A DNA stretch of 64,000 nt from Streptomyces sp. NBC_00287. Its GTDB lineage: Bacteria > Actinomycetota > Actinomycetes > Streptomycetales > Streptomycetaceae. Where the stretch lies: positions 1,922,001 through 1,986,000 of the forward strand of contig NZ_CP108053.1 of the NCBI RefSeq assembly GCF_036173105.1, read 5' to 3'. This document shows, piece by piece, positions 38,751 through 46,877 of the stretch. A model generated the notes under the pieces. The model had not been told where the DNA came from, ran no database searches, and saw only the letters and a list, made by a program, of their open reading frames with translations. Within the stretch, counting starts at the first letter, position 1; each line of letters starts with the position of its first letter. Both the position numbers and the translations under genes were made by a program.

Positions 38751-39710
38751 TCACTTCGGCACGGAGATCACGGCGTACGTCGTCTCGGGCGTCGGCGTCG
38801 TGGTGAACCGCGCGTTGGGCAGGTAGAGCCGCCCCTTGTAGGCGGCCACCGTCGTCGGCACGTCGAAGGCGGGGTCGGTGATCCGGCGCCGGAAGACACC
38901 GCTGCGTCCGTCGGCGGCCAGCGTGAAGACGTCGATGGCGTTCTGCCGGTTCTGTACGACGTACAGCGTCCGCCCGATCAGCAGCAGCCCGTCGCCGTTG
39001 GTGAGCGGTGCCGCGTCGCCGAGGTCGACGAGTTCGGTGACGCCGGTGCGCGGGTTGACCCGGTGCAGGGCGCCGACCCCGGACTGCACCACGAGCAGCG
39101 CCGAGCCGTCCGGGGTGCGGGTGATGCCGTTGGCGTTGACGACCTCGCCGGGCACCTGGCTCCACGCGCCGCCGAGGGTGATCCGTACGACCTCGTCCGC
39201 GCCCGGCAGTTCACCGTGCCGGCCGAGCGGGAGGGCGTACAGGGCGGGCTGGTAGGAGTCGGTGAACCAGGCCGCGCGCGGGGTCAGGAACACGTCGTTG
39301 GCGAAGGTGGGGGTGGTGGTGGAAAGGACGTACGAGGCAAGGATCTCGCCGCTGCGGGCGTCCACGACGCGGGCGCCCTGGCCGCGTCCGGCGATGAACA
39401 GGCGTCCCCGGTCGTCGAGTTTGAGCCCGACCGAGGGCGTGCCGGGTCCGGCCGAGACGATGGAGCCCGATCCGGTGCGCAGATCGGCGCGGTAGATGGA
39501 GCCGTCGCCGAGGGAGCCGAGGTAGGCGTACGGTCCGCCGCCGATCGTGATGCCCTCCGGACGGAAGCCGTTCGGCAGGGGGATGACGGTGGGCCCGGCG
39601 GCGGCCCGGGCGGGCGCGCCGACGAGCGCGGCACCGGTCGCCACCGCGCCGACGGTCAGCAGTCTGCGGCGGGTGAGGTGATGTGCGAAGGAACCGTGAG
39701 TGGGAGCCAC
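38751..39710 (-). CDS. Tat-exported SMP-30/beta-propeller-like protein
   Basis: A 319-residue exported protein whose N-terminus HHLTRRRLLTVGAVATGAALVG is a twin-arginine signal followed by cleavage near APARAAAG. The mature part shows repeated beta-propeller blades of the SMP-30/NHL/gluconolactonase kind (FRPEGITIGGGPYAYLGSLG, LKLDDRGRLFIAGRG, VNANGITRTPDGSALLVV, TNGDGLLLIGRTLYVVQN). Homologues are sometimes labelled superoxide dismutase, for which I see no support. The start is a GTG at 39708-39710. Function is unknown; a lactonase or binding role is possible. Confidence 0.8.
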   Translation of the reverse strand: MAPTHGSFAHHLTRRRLLTVGAVATGAALVGAPARAAAGPTVIPLPNGFRPEGITIGGGPYAYLGSLGDGSIYRADLRTGSGSIVSAGPGTPSVGLKLDDRGRLFIAGRGQGARVVDARSGEILASYVLSTTTPTFANDVFLTPRAAWFTDSYQPALYALPLGRHGELPGADEVVRITLGGAWSQVPGEVVNANGITRTPDGSALLVVQSGVGALHRVNPRTGVTELVDLGDAAPLTNGDGLLLIGRTLYVVQNRQNAIDVFTLAADGRSGVFRRRITDPAFDVPTTVAAYKGRLYLPNARFTTTPTPETTYAVISVPK

Positions 39711-39891
39711 GGGGAGCCCTTCCGCGAGGGGGACCGGCAGTTGGCCGGTCCAGCGGTCAACTACCGCTCCACCCCATCACATGCGCCGCGTCCCCCACAG
39801 CGTCCGCCAGATGTTCGACAGCGTCTCGACAGCATCTGGCCGGATTACGGCGTGACACCTGTTTCAGGCCGGATTGCACAGGTTTCCCAAT

Positions 39892-39916
39892 TCAACTTGT
39901 TTTCAAACCGAGTTGA
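39892..39916. promoter_or_regulatory. AT-rich inverted repeat upstream of the subtilisin-like protease gene
   Basis: TCAACT (39892-39897) and AGTTGA (39911-39916) flank an AT-rich core in otherwise GC-rich sequence, about 90 bp before the protease start. It could be an operator or promoter; no clear hexamers are seen. Confidence 0.3.
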
Positions 39917-39963
39917 CGAAAATGCTCTGGACGTGCCGCCGTCGGAGTGCTTGGTTGTCCCAC

Positions 39964-39978
39964 GAAGGCGACACCCGC
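39964..39978 (+). repeat. Leader motif GAAGGYGACACCCGC, copy 1
   Basis: GAAGGCGACACCCGC lies 24 bp before the protease start codon. The same 15-mer with one change (GAAGGTGACACCCGC) sits directly against the start codon of the next gene at 41746-41760. Confidence 0.6.
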
Positions 39979-40002
39979 GCGGACCGAAGGGAGCGGTACC
40001 CG

Positions 40003-41709
40003 ATGACCGAGCAGGTACAGCCGGAACAGGGCCCGGGAACGTCCGGACCGGGACCCGACGGAGCGGGATTCACCTATCGAGGAGCGGAGCAGGAACTGAT
40101 CGTCGTCGCCCGCCCGGAGGCCCGGCTGCGGGCTGCCCAGGCCGAGGGCGTACGGTCGGCGGCGGGCGCCGATGTGTCGGCGCTGAACATGTTCCTCGAC
40201 GACGAACAGCTCGCCCTGGAACCGCTGTTCGGCAGCGAGGAGCGGCTCGCGGACGCCGAGAACGACCTCGCGCTGTTCTACCGGGTGCGCGGTGGCGAGA
40301 GCCGCGCGGCGGAGCTGCGGTCGCGGATCGCGGCGCTGCCGGGCGTGGACACGGCGTATGTGAAACCGGGCGCCGTGCCCGCGACCTTGCAGAGCGAGGA
40401 GAACCGGCGTCTGAAGGAGGGCGCGACCGTCACCCCCGATTTCAGCAGCCGCCAGGGCTACTTGCGGCCCGGGCCCGAGGGGATCGACGCCCACTGGGCC
40501 TGGCAGCGGCCCGGCGGGACGGGTCAGGGCGTGACGGTGATCGATGTGGAGGGCGCCTGGCAGCTGGGCCACGAGGACCTGGCCGCGAAGCTCGCCGGGG
40601 TGGTCGTCGGCACCCCGGTCGACGATCTCGCCTGGCGCAACCACGGCACCGCCGTGATCGGCGTGATCGGCGGCGACCAGGGCCAGTACGGCGTCCAGGG
40701 CGCCGTACCCGACACGGTGACCGCCGCCGCATCCTTCCAGGGGCTCGGCACCGCGGCCGCGATCCACGCGGCGGCGGAACGGCTCGGTCCCGGTGACATC
40801 GTGCTGGTCGAACTGCACCGTCCTGGACCGCGGTTCGAGTACGCCGAGCGCGACGACCAGCGCGGCTACATCCCGCTGGAATGGTGGCCGGACGACTTCG
40901 CGGCCGTCCGTCACGCCACCGCCAAGGGCGTGCTCGTGGTCGCCGCCGCCGGAAACGGCGCCGAGTCGCTCGACGACGCGGTCTACGAGCGCCGCCCGGA
41001 CGAGTTCCCGCAGGGGTGGCGCAACCCGTTCAACCCGTCCAACCAGTCCTCCGGTGCCGTCCTGGTCGGCGCGGGCGCTCCGCCGCCCGGCACGCACGGC
41101 CGGGACCACGGCCCGGACCGGTCGAGGCTGGCGTTCTCCAACTACGGCTCACGCGTGGACGCGCAGGGCTGGGGGCGCGAGGTCACGACCACCGGCGGCT
41201 TCTGGGACCGGCCCGGCGATCTGCAGGGCGGGCCCGAGGAGATCGCCTGGTACACCGACACGTTCTCGGGGACCTCCGCCGCCTCGCCGGTGGTGGTCGG
41301 CGCGCTGGCCGCGCTGCAGGGCATGCTCAAGGCGGCCGGCCAGAGCCCGATGGCCCCCGAACGTGCCCGCGCGGTGCTGCGCGCGAGCGGTTCGCCGCAG
41401 CAGGACGCGCCGGGCCGGCCGGCCTCGCAGCGGATCGGCAGCCGGCCCGACATCAAGGCGGCGGCCACACATCTGCTGCCGCACGCGGTCGGCACCGGCC
41501 AGGCCGAACGGTACTGGGACGAACTGCTGCCGTATCCGCGTGAACTCCCGCCGAGGCTCCGGCTGTTCGTGGCCGGCGGCTGGCGGAACCTGAACCGTCC
41601 GTCCCCCGAGATCCGCCAGGCGGTGCACACCGCCTTCGCGGGGGGACGGCCCGACGTCCGGGTGTGGTTCTCGGACGACGAGATCGTCGGCCTGGTGATC
41701 ACCGGCTGA
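40003..41709 (+). CDS. Subtilisin-like (S8) serine protease with a C-terminal module shared with the next gene
   Basis: A 568-residue S8-family protease with no signal peptide or membrane helix. An I9-like propeptide region lies at about residues 75-120 (RSRIAALPGVDTAYVKPG). The catalytic triad is visible: Asp181 in VTVIDVEGAW, His214 in NHGTAVIGVIGG, Ser425 in FSGTSAASPVVVG. A linker leads to a C-terminal module (520-568) with WRNLNRPSPEIRQAVHTAF and VRVWFSDDEIVGLVI. The following Gln-rich protein ends in the same module. The ATG at 40003-40005 follows AAGGGAG. It is likely cytosolic or non-classically exported; substrate unknown. Confidence 0.85.
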   Translation: MTEQVQPEQGPGTSGPGPDGAGFTYRGAEQELIVVARPEARLRAAQAEGVRSAAGADVSALNMFLDDEQLALEPLFGSEERLADAENDLALFYRVRGGESRAAELRSRIAALPGVDTAYVKPGAVPATLQSEENRRLKEGATVTPDFSSRQGYLRPGPEGIDAHWAWQRPGGTGQGVTVIDVEGAWQLGHEDLAAKLAGVVVGTPVDDLAWRNHGTAVIGVIGGDQGQYGVQGAVPDTVTAAASFQGLGTAAAIHAAAERLGPGDIVLVELHRPGPRFEYAERDDQRGYIPLEWWPDDFAAVRHATAKGVLVVAAAGNGAESLDDAVYERRPDEFPQGWRNPFNPSNQSSGAVLVGAGAPPPGTHGRDHGPDRSRLAFSNYGSRVDAQGWGREVTTTGGFWDRPGDLQGGPEEIAWYTDTFSGTSAASPVVVGALAALQGMLKAAGQSPMAPERARAVLRASGSPQQDAPGRPASQRIGSRPDIKAAATHLLPHAVGTGQAERYWDELLPYPRELPPRLRLFVAGGWRNLNRPSPEIRQAVHTAFAGGRPDVRVWFSDDEIVGLVITG

Positions 41710-41745
41710 CGGAAAACCCATATGAGCAAACCCATACGAGCAAGG

Positions 41746-41760
41746 GAAGGTGACACCCGC
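41746..41760 (+). repeat. Leader motif GAAGGYGACACCCGC, copy 2
   Basis: GAAGGTGACACCCGC abuts the ATG of the Gln-rich gene; its GAAGG may double as ribosome site. It matches copy 1 at 39964-39978 in 14 of 15 positions. Confidence 0.6.
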
Positions 41761-42297
41761 ATGAGCACCACCCCGCAGATGGGTCAACAGCAGTACCCGA
41801 GCACGTCTCCCTACCAGCAACAGCCGTACCAGCAGCAGAACTTCGGCCAGCAGCCGTTCGGCGGTACCGGCATGGGCGGCGGGACGCTGGAGCAGCTCCA
41901 GCAACTCGGCCAGCAGCAGCCGTACCAGCAGCTGCTGCAGCAGATGACGCCTCAGCAGGACCAGCAGGCCCAGCAGGCGCAACAGGCCGAGCAGCAGGTG
42001 CAGCAGCAGCTGCAGCAGGTCGCGCTGGCCGCCGTACAACAGCTGGTCCAGCACGTTCAGGCGCAGGCGCTCGCCTCCGGCGCGGCGAACGGCTTCATCG
42101 ACTTCATCCACCCGCTCCAGGGGCAGCCGCACCAGATCTTCCTGCGCATCAACAACCAGTTCCGGGTCCTCAACAACCCGAACCCGCAGATCCACCAGCA
42201 GATCCAGCAGGCCTTCGCGTTCGGCCACCAGGTCGTCGGCATCTGGGACACCCAGTCGCCGAACGTGCTGCGCAGCGTCAGGATCCAGCGCCTTTGA
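41761..42297 (+). CDS. Gln-rich low-complexity protein with the same C-terminal module as the upstream protease
   Basis: A 178-residue protein not matched to any family I know. Residues 1-95 are dominated by Gln, Pro and Tyr (SPYQQQPYQQQNFGQQPFGG, then runs of QQAQQ). Residues 96-124 are helical. Residues 125-178 form a module aligned with the end of the preceding protease: RVLNNPNPQIHQQIQQAFAF against RNLNRPSPEIRQAVHTAF, followed in both by a V-x-W strand and a short I/V-rich strand. The start was set at 41761 because of the leader motif; an in-frame ATG at 41722 is possible. It lies 51 bp past the protease stop. Confidence 0.82.
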   Translation: MSTTPQMGQQQYPSTSPYQQQPYQQQNFGQQPFGGTGMGGGTLEQLQQLGQQQPYQQLLQQMTPQQDQQAQQAQQAEQQVQQQLQQVALAAVQQLVQHVQAQALASGAANGFIDFIHPLQGQPHQIFLRINNQFRVLNNPNPQIHQQIQQAFAFGHQVVGIWDTQSPNVLRSVRIQRL

Positions 42298-42315
42298 CGG
42301 GCGGCTGACGTGACC

Positions 42316-42349
42316 GAGGGCGCTTCCCCTGTACGGAGGAAGCGCCCTC
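42316..42349. terminator. Bidirectional terminator between the Gln-rich gene and mshC
   Basis: GAGGGCGCTTCC (42316-42327) and GGAAGCGCCCTC (42338-42349) pair over 12 bp around a 10-nt loop. Confidence 0.8.
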
Positions 42350-42357
42350 TCCCGTGC

Positions 42358-43587
42358 TTACAGGGCCACGCCCAGCAGCGCGTCCACGGCACGCGATACG
42401 ACGCCGGGGGCGCCCTCGTCCGTGCCGCCCCGCTCCTCCTGGAGCGCCGCCCAGCGGTCGACCGCGGCGAGCGCGGCCGGGGCGTCCAGGTCGTTCGCGA
42501 GGGCCTCGCGGATCTCCTCGACGAGCGCGTCGGCAGGGGGGCCGTCGGGCCGGGACACGGCCGCGCGCCAGCGGCCGAGGCGGGCGACGGCGTCCTCGAG
42601 CACCTGGTCGGTCCACTCCCAGTCGGCCCGGTAGTGGTGGGCGAGGAGCGCCAGCCGGATGGCGGCCGGGTCGACGCCGTCCCGGCGCAGCGTGGAGACG
42701 AAGACCAGGTTGCCCTTGGACTTGGACATCTTCTCGCCGTGCAGGGCGACCATTCCGGCGTGGACGTAGGCCTTGGCCATGGGGAACTCGCCGGTCAGCG
42801 CCTGGGCGTGCGAGGCGCCCATCTCGTGGTGCGGGAAGGCGAGGTCGGAGCCGCCGCCCTGGACGTCGAAGCCCATGCCGAGGTGGTCGAGGGCGATGGC
42901 CACGCACTCGATGTGCCAGCCGGGGCGGCCCCGGCCGAGCGAGGCGCCGTCCCAGCTCGGCTCGCCCTCGCGGGCGGCCATCCACAGCATCGGGTCGAGC
43001 GGGTTCTTCTTGCCCGGACGGTCCGGGTCGCCGCCGCGCTCGGCGGACAGCAGCCGCATCGCGGCCGCGTCGAGGCCCGAGACCTTGCCGAAGTTCGGGT
43101 CGGCCTCGACGGAGAAGTAGATGTCGCCCTCGAGTTCGTAGGCGGCGCCCGCGTCCCGCAGCCGCTCGACGAGCGGCACGATGCCGGGTATCGCCTCGAC
43201 GGCGCCTATGTAGTGCCGCGGGGGCAGCATCCGCAGGGCGGTCATGTCCTCGCGGAAGAGGGCGGTCTCCTTCTCGGCGAGGGCCACCCAGTCGAGGCCG
43301 TCGCGCTCGGCCCGCTCCAGCAGCGGGTCGTCGACGTCGGTGACGTTCTGGACGTAGTGGACCTGCCGCTTGGTGTCGAGCCACACGCGCTGCACGAGGT
43401 CGAACGCGTTGTAGGTCGCCGCGTGTCCCAGGTGGGTCGCGTCGTACGGGGTGATGCCGCAGACGTAGATACGGGCGACGGGACCGGTCTCGAGGGTGAC
43501 GAGTCCACCGGTCGCGGTGTCGTGGATCCGGAGGTCGCGGCCCTTGCCGGGCAGGGCGGGGACCTCAGAAGCGGGCCAGGCATACAT
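42358..43587 (-). CDS. mshC: Mycothiol synthesis ligase MshC (cysteine:GlcN-Ins ligase)
   Basis: MshC links cysteine to GlcN-inositol with ATP in mycothiol biosynthesis. The 409-residue enzyme resembles class I cysteinyl-tRNA synthetase without the tRNA-binding domains. The HIGH-type motif is in [18 protein letters not shown], the zinc-site residues are in [17 protein letters not shown] and [12 protein letters not shown], and KMSKS is in [11 protein letters not shown]. The start is the ATG at 43585-43587 ([10 protein letters not shown]); upstream frame is not family sequence. It is the last gene of a leftward set with the PI-kinase-like, DUF3090 and phosphatase-like genes. Confidence 0.95.
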   Translation of the reverse strand: MYAWPASEVPALPGKGRDLRIHDTATGGLVTLETGPVARIYVCGITPYDATHLGHAATYNAFDLVQRVWLDTKRQVHYVQNVTDVDDPLLERAERDGLDWVALAEKETALFREDMTALRMLPPRHYIGAVEAIPGIVPLVERLRDAGAAYELEGDIYFSVEADPNFGKVSGLDAAAMRLLSAERGGDPDRPGKKNPLDPMLWMAAREGEPSWDGASLGRGRPGWHIECVAIALDHLGMGFDVQGGGSDLAFPHHEMGASHAQALTGEFPMAKAYVHAGMVALHGEKMSKSKGNLVFVSTLRRDGVDPAAIRLALLAHHYRADWEWTDQVLEDAVARLGRWRAAVSRPDGPPADALVEEIREALANDLDAPAALAAVDRWAALQEERGGTDEGAPGVVSRAVDALLGVAL

Positions 43588-43676
43588 GTCATGAGCGTAA
43601 CCGGACCGTCGTTCCATATACGAACCGGACCGGGCCGGATGGCCGGTAAGGCGTTCTTGCGTGCCGCCACCGCTTG

Positions 43677-44495
43677 CTATACCGGCGGCCACGGGATCGT
43701 GGGCCACTCCCCGCTCGGCTCGGGGTGGATGCCCGCGGTGAGCATCGCCTCGACACGCGCGCGTGTGGCGTCGATCTCCGCCGCGGTGATCAGGGAGGCG
43801 AGCGTGGACCGCAGCGTCCCGTCCGGCTCCAGGGCCTCCCTCAGGCCCTTCAGCACCTCGACGGCCTCGCCGGTCAGGGCCTCGCCCGCCCAGCCCCACA
43901 GCAGGGTGCGCAGCTTGTTCTCGACGTTGAACGTGACGCCGTGGTCGATCCCGAAGAGCCTCTCCTCGGCGGCGGGCAGCAGATGGCCGCCCTTGCGGTC
44001 GGCGTTGTTGATCACGGCGTCCAGGACGGCGAGCCGCCGCAGCCGCTCGTCGTCGGCGTGCACCAGCAGGGCCGTCCGCCCCTCACCGACCTCGGCGAAG
44101 GCGATGGCCTTCCAGCCCGGCTCCGGCTCCTCCCGGTCCACCAGCGCGAGCAGCTCGGCGCCGGGCACGACGTCGATCCACAGCTGGCACATGCCCTCGC
44201 CGTAGGGCCCGTCGCGCAGCACGGTGGGCGGTACGAGCCCCCAGCCGGTCGCCTCGGAGACCGCGTACGCGGCGACCTCGCGCTCGGCGAGGGTGCCGTC
44301 GGGGAAGTCCCACAGCGGGCGCTCCCCGGCGATCGGCTTGTAGATGCAGGACGCCTCCTGGCCCGCGTACGCCACCGTGCAGAACAGGGCCGCGTTGGAG
44401 GCCTCACGGATGCGGCCGCGGACGGTCAGCTCACCCTCGGTGAGCAGATCCAGCGGGGTCACGCTCCGCGGCGGTATCCGTTCTGGCGCGGACAT
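43677..44495 (-). CDS. PI3/4-kinase-like protein (SCO1664 family)
   Basis: A 272-residue conserved actinobacterial protein with remote similarity to phosphatidylinositol kinases. [15 protein letters not shown] gives a candidate ATP-binding Lys. [18 protein letters not shown] resembles the catalytic loop (Asp and Asn), and [10 protein letters not shown] resembles the metal-binding DFG-like motif. The ATG at 44493-44495 follows GGAGGGACACGT and overlaps the DUF3090 gene by 37 bp, so translation is probably coupled. It belongs to a conserved three-gene set; substrate unknown. Confidence 0.88.
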   Translation of the reverse strand: MSAPERIPPRSVTPLDLLTEGELTVRGRIREASNAALFCTVAYAGQEASCIYKPIAGERPLWDFPDGTLAEREVAAYAVSEATGWGLVPPTVLRDGPYGEGMCQLWIDVVPGAELLALVDREEPEPGWKAIAFAEVGEGRTALLVHADDERLRRLAVLDAVINNADRKGGHLLPAAEERLFGIDHGVTFNVENKLRTLLWGWAGEALTGEAVEVLKGLREALEPDGTLRSTLASLITAAEIDATRARVEAMLTAGIHPEPSGEWPTIPWPPV

Positions 44496-45049
44496 ACGTG
44501 TCCCTCCGGGTCCAGGGGCAGGCTGCACAGCGGGCACGGCGGCCGCCCGGCGTTGACGACGTCCAGGGCGCGCTTGGCGAAGGCCCGGGCCTGCGCGCCG
44601 GTGAGCCGGACCCGCAGCATCGGGGGGCCGTTCTCCTCGTCCTGCAGCAGCCGCTCCTCGGCCTCGGCGAGGTCCTCCTCGGAGTCCGCCTCCAGCTCGA
44701 CCAGCGCCTGCGCCTCGACGATCATGCGCTGCTCCTCGCCGTCCCAGGCGAGGGCCATGGTGCCGACCCGGAACTCCTCCTCGATCGGGGTGTCGAGGGG
44801 GGCGGTGTCGGCGACCTCGGTGGGCGCCATGGCGGGCACCGCGGCGCTGCCGCCGCTGCGCCGTACGACCTCGTCGAGCAGTTCGTCCATGCGCTCGGCG
44901 AGCGCTGCCACCTGTGTCTTCTCCAGGGCCACGCTGGTCACCCGGGAGCCGGCGGAGGCCTGGAGGAAGAACGTACGGCGTCCGGGCAGTCCGACCGTGC
45001 CGGCCACGAAACGCTCCGGCGGGTCGTAGAGGAACACCTGACGGGACAC
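44459..45049 (-). CDS. DUF3090-family protein
   Basis: A 196-residue conserved actinobacterial protein of unknown function. The N-terminal block is MSRQVFLYDPPERFVAGTVGLPGRRTFFLQA, and a central VGTMALAWDG strand region is followed by an acidic helix (LEADSEEDLAEAEERLLQDEE). The C-terminal [15 protein letters not shown] is zinc-ribbon-like. The ATG is at 45047-45049. Its 3' end overlaps the kinase-like gene by 37 bp. It is the middle member of the conserved trio beside mshC. Confidence 0.9.
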   Translation of the reverse strand: MSRQVFLYDPPERFVAGTVGLPGRRTFFLQASAGSRVTSVALEKTQVAALAERMDELLDEVVRRSGGSAAVPAMAPTEVADTAPLDTPIEEEFRVGTMALAWDGEEQRMIVEAQALVELEADSEEDLAEAEERLLQDEENGPPMLRVRLTGAQARAFAKRALDVVNAGRPPCPLCSLPLDPEGHVCPRQNGYRRGA

Positions 45050-45129
45050 GTCCTGTCTCCATGGGAATCGTGATCGGACTCGTGATCGGCGCCGCTACCG
45101 CGACCGCTTCACCCTACTGCGCCCGACGA

Positions 45130-45816
45130 TCACGGTGCGCCCGCACCGCCCCCGACAGGGGCGTCTGCGGCCGGCGGTTCCGCGCGCGGCGCCAGGGACG
45201 CGAAGTCACCGGTGTCACCGAGGCGGAGGAGAAACGGCCTGAGCCGGGTGTAACGGATCGCGGTGATGGAACACGGTTCGACAGCGATCCGCTGGAAGAG
45301 GTCGAGATGAAGTCCGAGTGCGTCCGCGACGAGGGACTTGATGATGTCGCCGTGCGAGCACATCAAATACACGGCGTCGGCGCCGTGATCGCGCTCCACG
45401 CGCGCGTTCCACTCGCGTACGGCCTCGGCGGCGCGCGTCTGCATCGACCGCATCGACTCACCGCCCGGGAAGGCTGCCGCCGACGGGTGTGCCTGGACGA
45501 CCTCCATCAGCGGCTCGTCCTTGAGCTCGGCGAGCTTGCGGCCGGACCAGTCGCCGTAGTGGCACTCCCCGATCCGCTCGTCGGTGTGCGCGCGCAGTCC
45601 GGGCCGGGCGTCGAGGAGGGGCCGGATCGTCTCCTCGCAGCGCTGCAGCGGGCTGGTGACGACCTCGGAGATCGGCAGCTCGGCGAGGCGTGCGGGCAGG
45701 GCGGCGGCCTGCGCGGCGCCGCGTTCGTCGAGGGCGACGCCCGGCGTCCAGCCGGCGAGCAGCCCTTCGGTGTTGGCGGTGGAACGTCCGTGCCGGACCA
45801 GGATCAGCGTGGGCAT
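45130..45816 (-). CDS. Histidine-phosphatase/phosphomutase-like protein (MSMEG_4193 family)
   Basis: A 228-residue member of the phosphoglycerate-mutase-like superfamily. The catalytic RHG motif is in LILVRHGRSTANTEG, further active-site residues are in TSPLQRCEET and IGECHYGDW, and the second His is in MCSHGDIIKSL. It is the first gene of the leftward set leading into DUF3090, the PI-kinase-like protein and mshC. In the family literature the kinase-like neighbour is taken to suggest a phosphomutase or phosphatase acting in the same pathway; the substrate is not known. The ATG is at 45814-45816. Confidence 0.9.
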   Translation of the reverse strand: MPTLILVRHGRSTANTEGLLAGWTPGVALDERGAAQAAALPARLAELPISEVVTSPLQRCEETIRPLLDARPGLRAHTDERIGECHYGDWSGRKLAELKDEPLMEVVQAHPSAAAFPGGESMRSMQTRAAEAVREWNARVERDHGADAVYLMCSHGDIIKSLVADALGLHLDLFQRIAVEPCSITAIRYTRLRPFLLRLGDTGDFASLAPRAEPPAADAPVGGGAGAP

Positions 45817-45878
45817 GGGCCCCAGGGTAGGCGCACCGCGGGGTGCTTCCGGGGGCCGGTGGCGGGAGAATACGTTCC

Positions 45879-46877
45879 GTGATCGTCGACTGCGCCATCT
45901 ACCGCGACGGACGCCGTACGGAGGGGCCCGCGGACTTCTCCGACGCCCTGGACGAGTGCCGTATGTCGGGGAACGCCTTCGTCTGGATCGGCCTCTACGA
46001 GCCCACCGAGAAGGAGTTCGACAAGGTCACGGAGGAGTTCGGGCTGCACCCCCTGGCCGTCGAGGACGCCCTCAACGCGCATCAGCGGCCCAAACTGGAG
46101 GTCTACGACGACTCGTTGTTCATGGTGCTCAAACCGGTGGGCTACGAACCGCACAGCGACACCGTCTCGGCCGGCGAGGTCATGATCTTCCTCGGGGACT
46201 CCTTCGTGGTGACCGTGCGGCACGGCGAGGAGTCGCCTCTGGCGGCCGTGCGGCACCGGCTGGAGGCGGAGCCGGACATGCTTCGGCACGGTCCCACGGC
46301 GGTGCTGTACTCGATCACCGACGCGGCGGTCGACCACTATCTGGAGGTGGCGGGCGAGCTGGGGACCGACCTGGAGGAGCTGGAGGCGGAGGTGTTCTCG
46401 CCGACCAGCGGGGGCTCGCGGCACACGGCGTCCCGGATCTACAACTTCAAGCGCCAGATCCTGGAGTTCCGCCGGGCCACGGGGCCGCTCGCCCAGCCCC
46501 TGACCCGGCTCGCGGGCGACGGCCTCTTCGGCGTCCGGGTGCCCTTCGTGCACGAGAAGGCGCAGCCCTTCTTCCGGGACGTCAATGACCACCTCACGCG
46601 GGTGAACGAGTCGGTGGAGGGCCTGGACCGGCTGGTGTCGGACATCCTGTCGGCGCATCTGGCGCAGATGAGCGTCCGGCAGAACGACGACATGCGGAAG
46701 ATCTCCGCGTGGGCGGCCATGGCCGCGGTCCCCACGATGATCGCGGGGGTCTACGGCATGAACTTCGACCACATGCCCGAGCTGCACTGGGTGTGGTCGT
46801 ATCCGGCGCTGATCGCGGGCATGGCCGCCTTGGAGGTCTTGCTGTTCCGGCTCTTCAAGAGCCGGGGTTGGTTGTAG
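45879..46877 (+). CDS. corA: CorA-family magnesium/cobalt transporter
   Basis: A 332-residue CorA channel, a pentameric Mg2+/Co2+ uptake protein. A long cytoplasmic N-terminal domain (FVWIGLYEPTEKEFDKVTEEFGLHPLAVEDAL) and stalk helices precede two C-terminal transmembrane helices separated by the selectivity motif YGMNF. The second helix ends in a basic tail (FKSRGWL). The start is the GTG at 45879-45881 (VIVDCAIYRDG) with GGGAG upstream; an earlier in-frame start at 45843 would overlap the divergent gene's control region. Confidence 0.93.
   Translation: MIVDCAIYRDGRRTEGPADFSDALDECRMSGNAFVWIGLYEPTEKEFDKVTEEFGLHPLAVEDALNAHQRPKLEVYDDSLFMVLKPVGYEPHSDTVSAGEVMIFLGDSFVVTVRHGEESPLAAVRHRLEAEPDMLRHGPTAVLYSITDAAVDHYLEVAGELGTDLEELEAEVFSPTSGGSRHTASRIYNFKRQILEFRRATGPLAQPLTRLAGDGLFGVRVPFVHEKAQPFFRDVNDHLTRVNESVEGLDRLVSDILSAHLAQMSVRQNDDMRKISAWAAMAAVPTMIAGVYGMNFDHMPELHWVWSYPALIAGMAALEVLLFRLFKSRGWL

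Noticed and set aside
38751-39710. Superoxide dismutase annotation for the Tat-exported protein
   Set aside because: No SOD metal-binding motifs are present; the repeated blades fit a beta-propeller.
39874-40002. Upstream extension of the protease gene
   Set aside because: The added residues are Cys/Arg-rich non-family sequence overlapping the AT-rich promoter-like region; the ATG at 40003 has a ribosome site.
41800-42060. CAG-rich repeats as a CRISPR or tandem array
   Set aside because: The repeats are in-frame CAG/CAA codons for a Gln-rich protein with no spacer-repeat periodicity.
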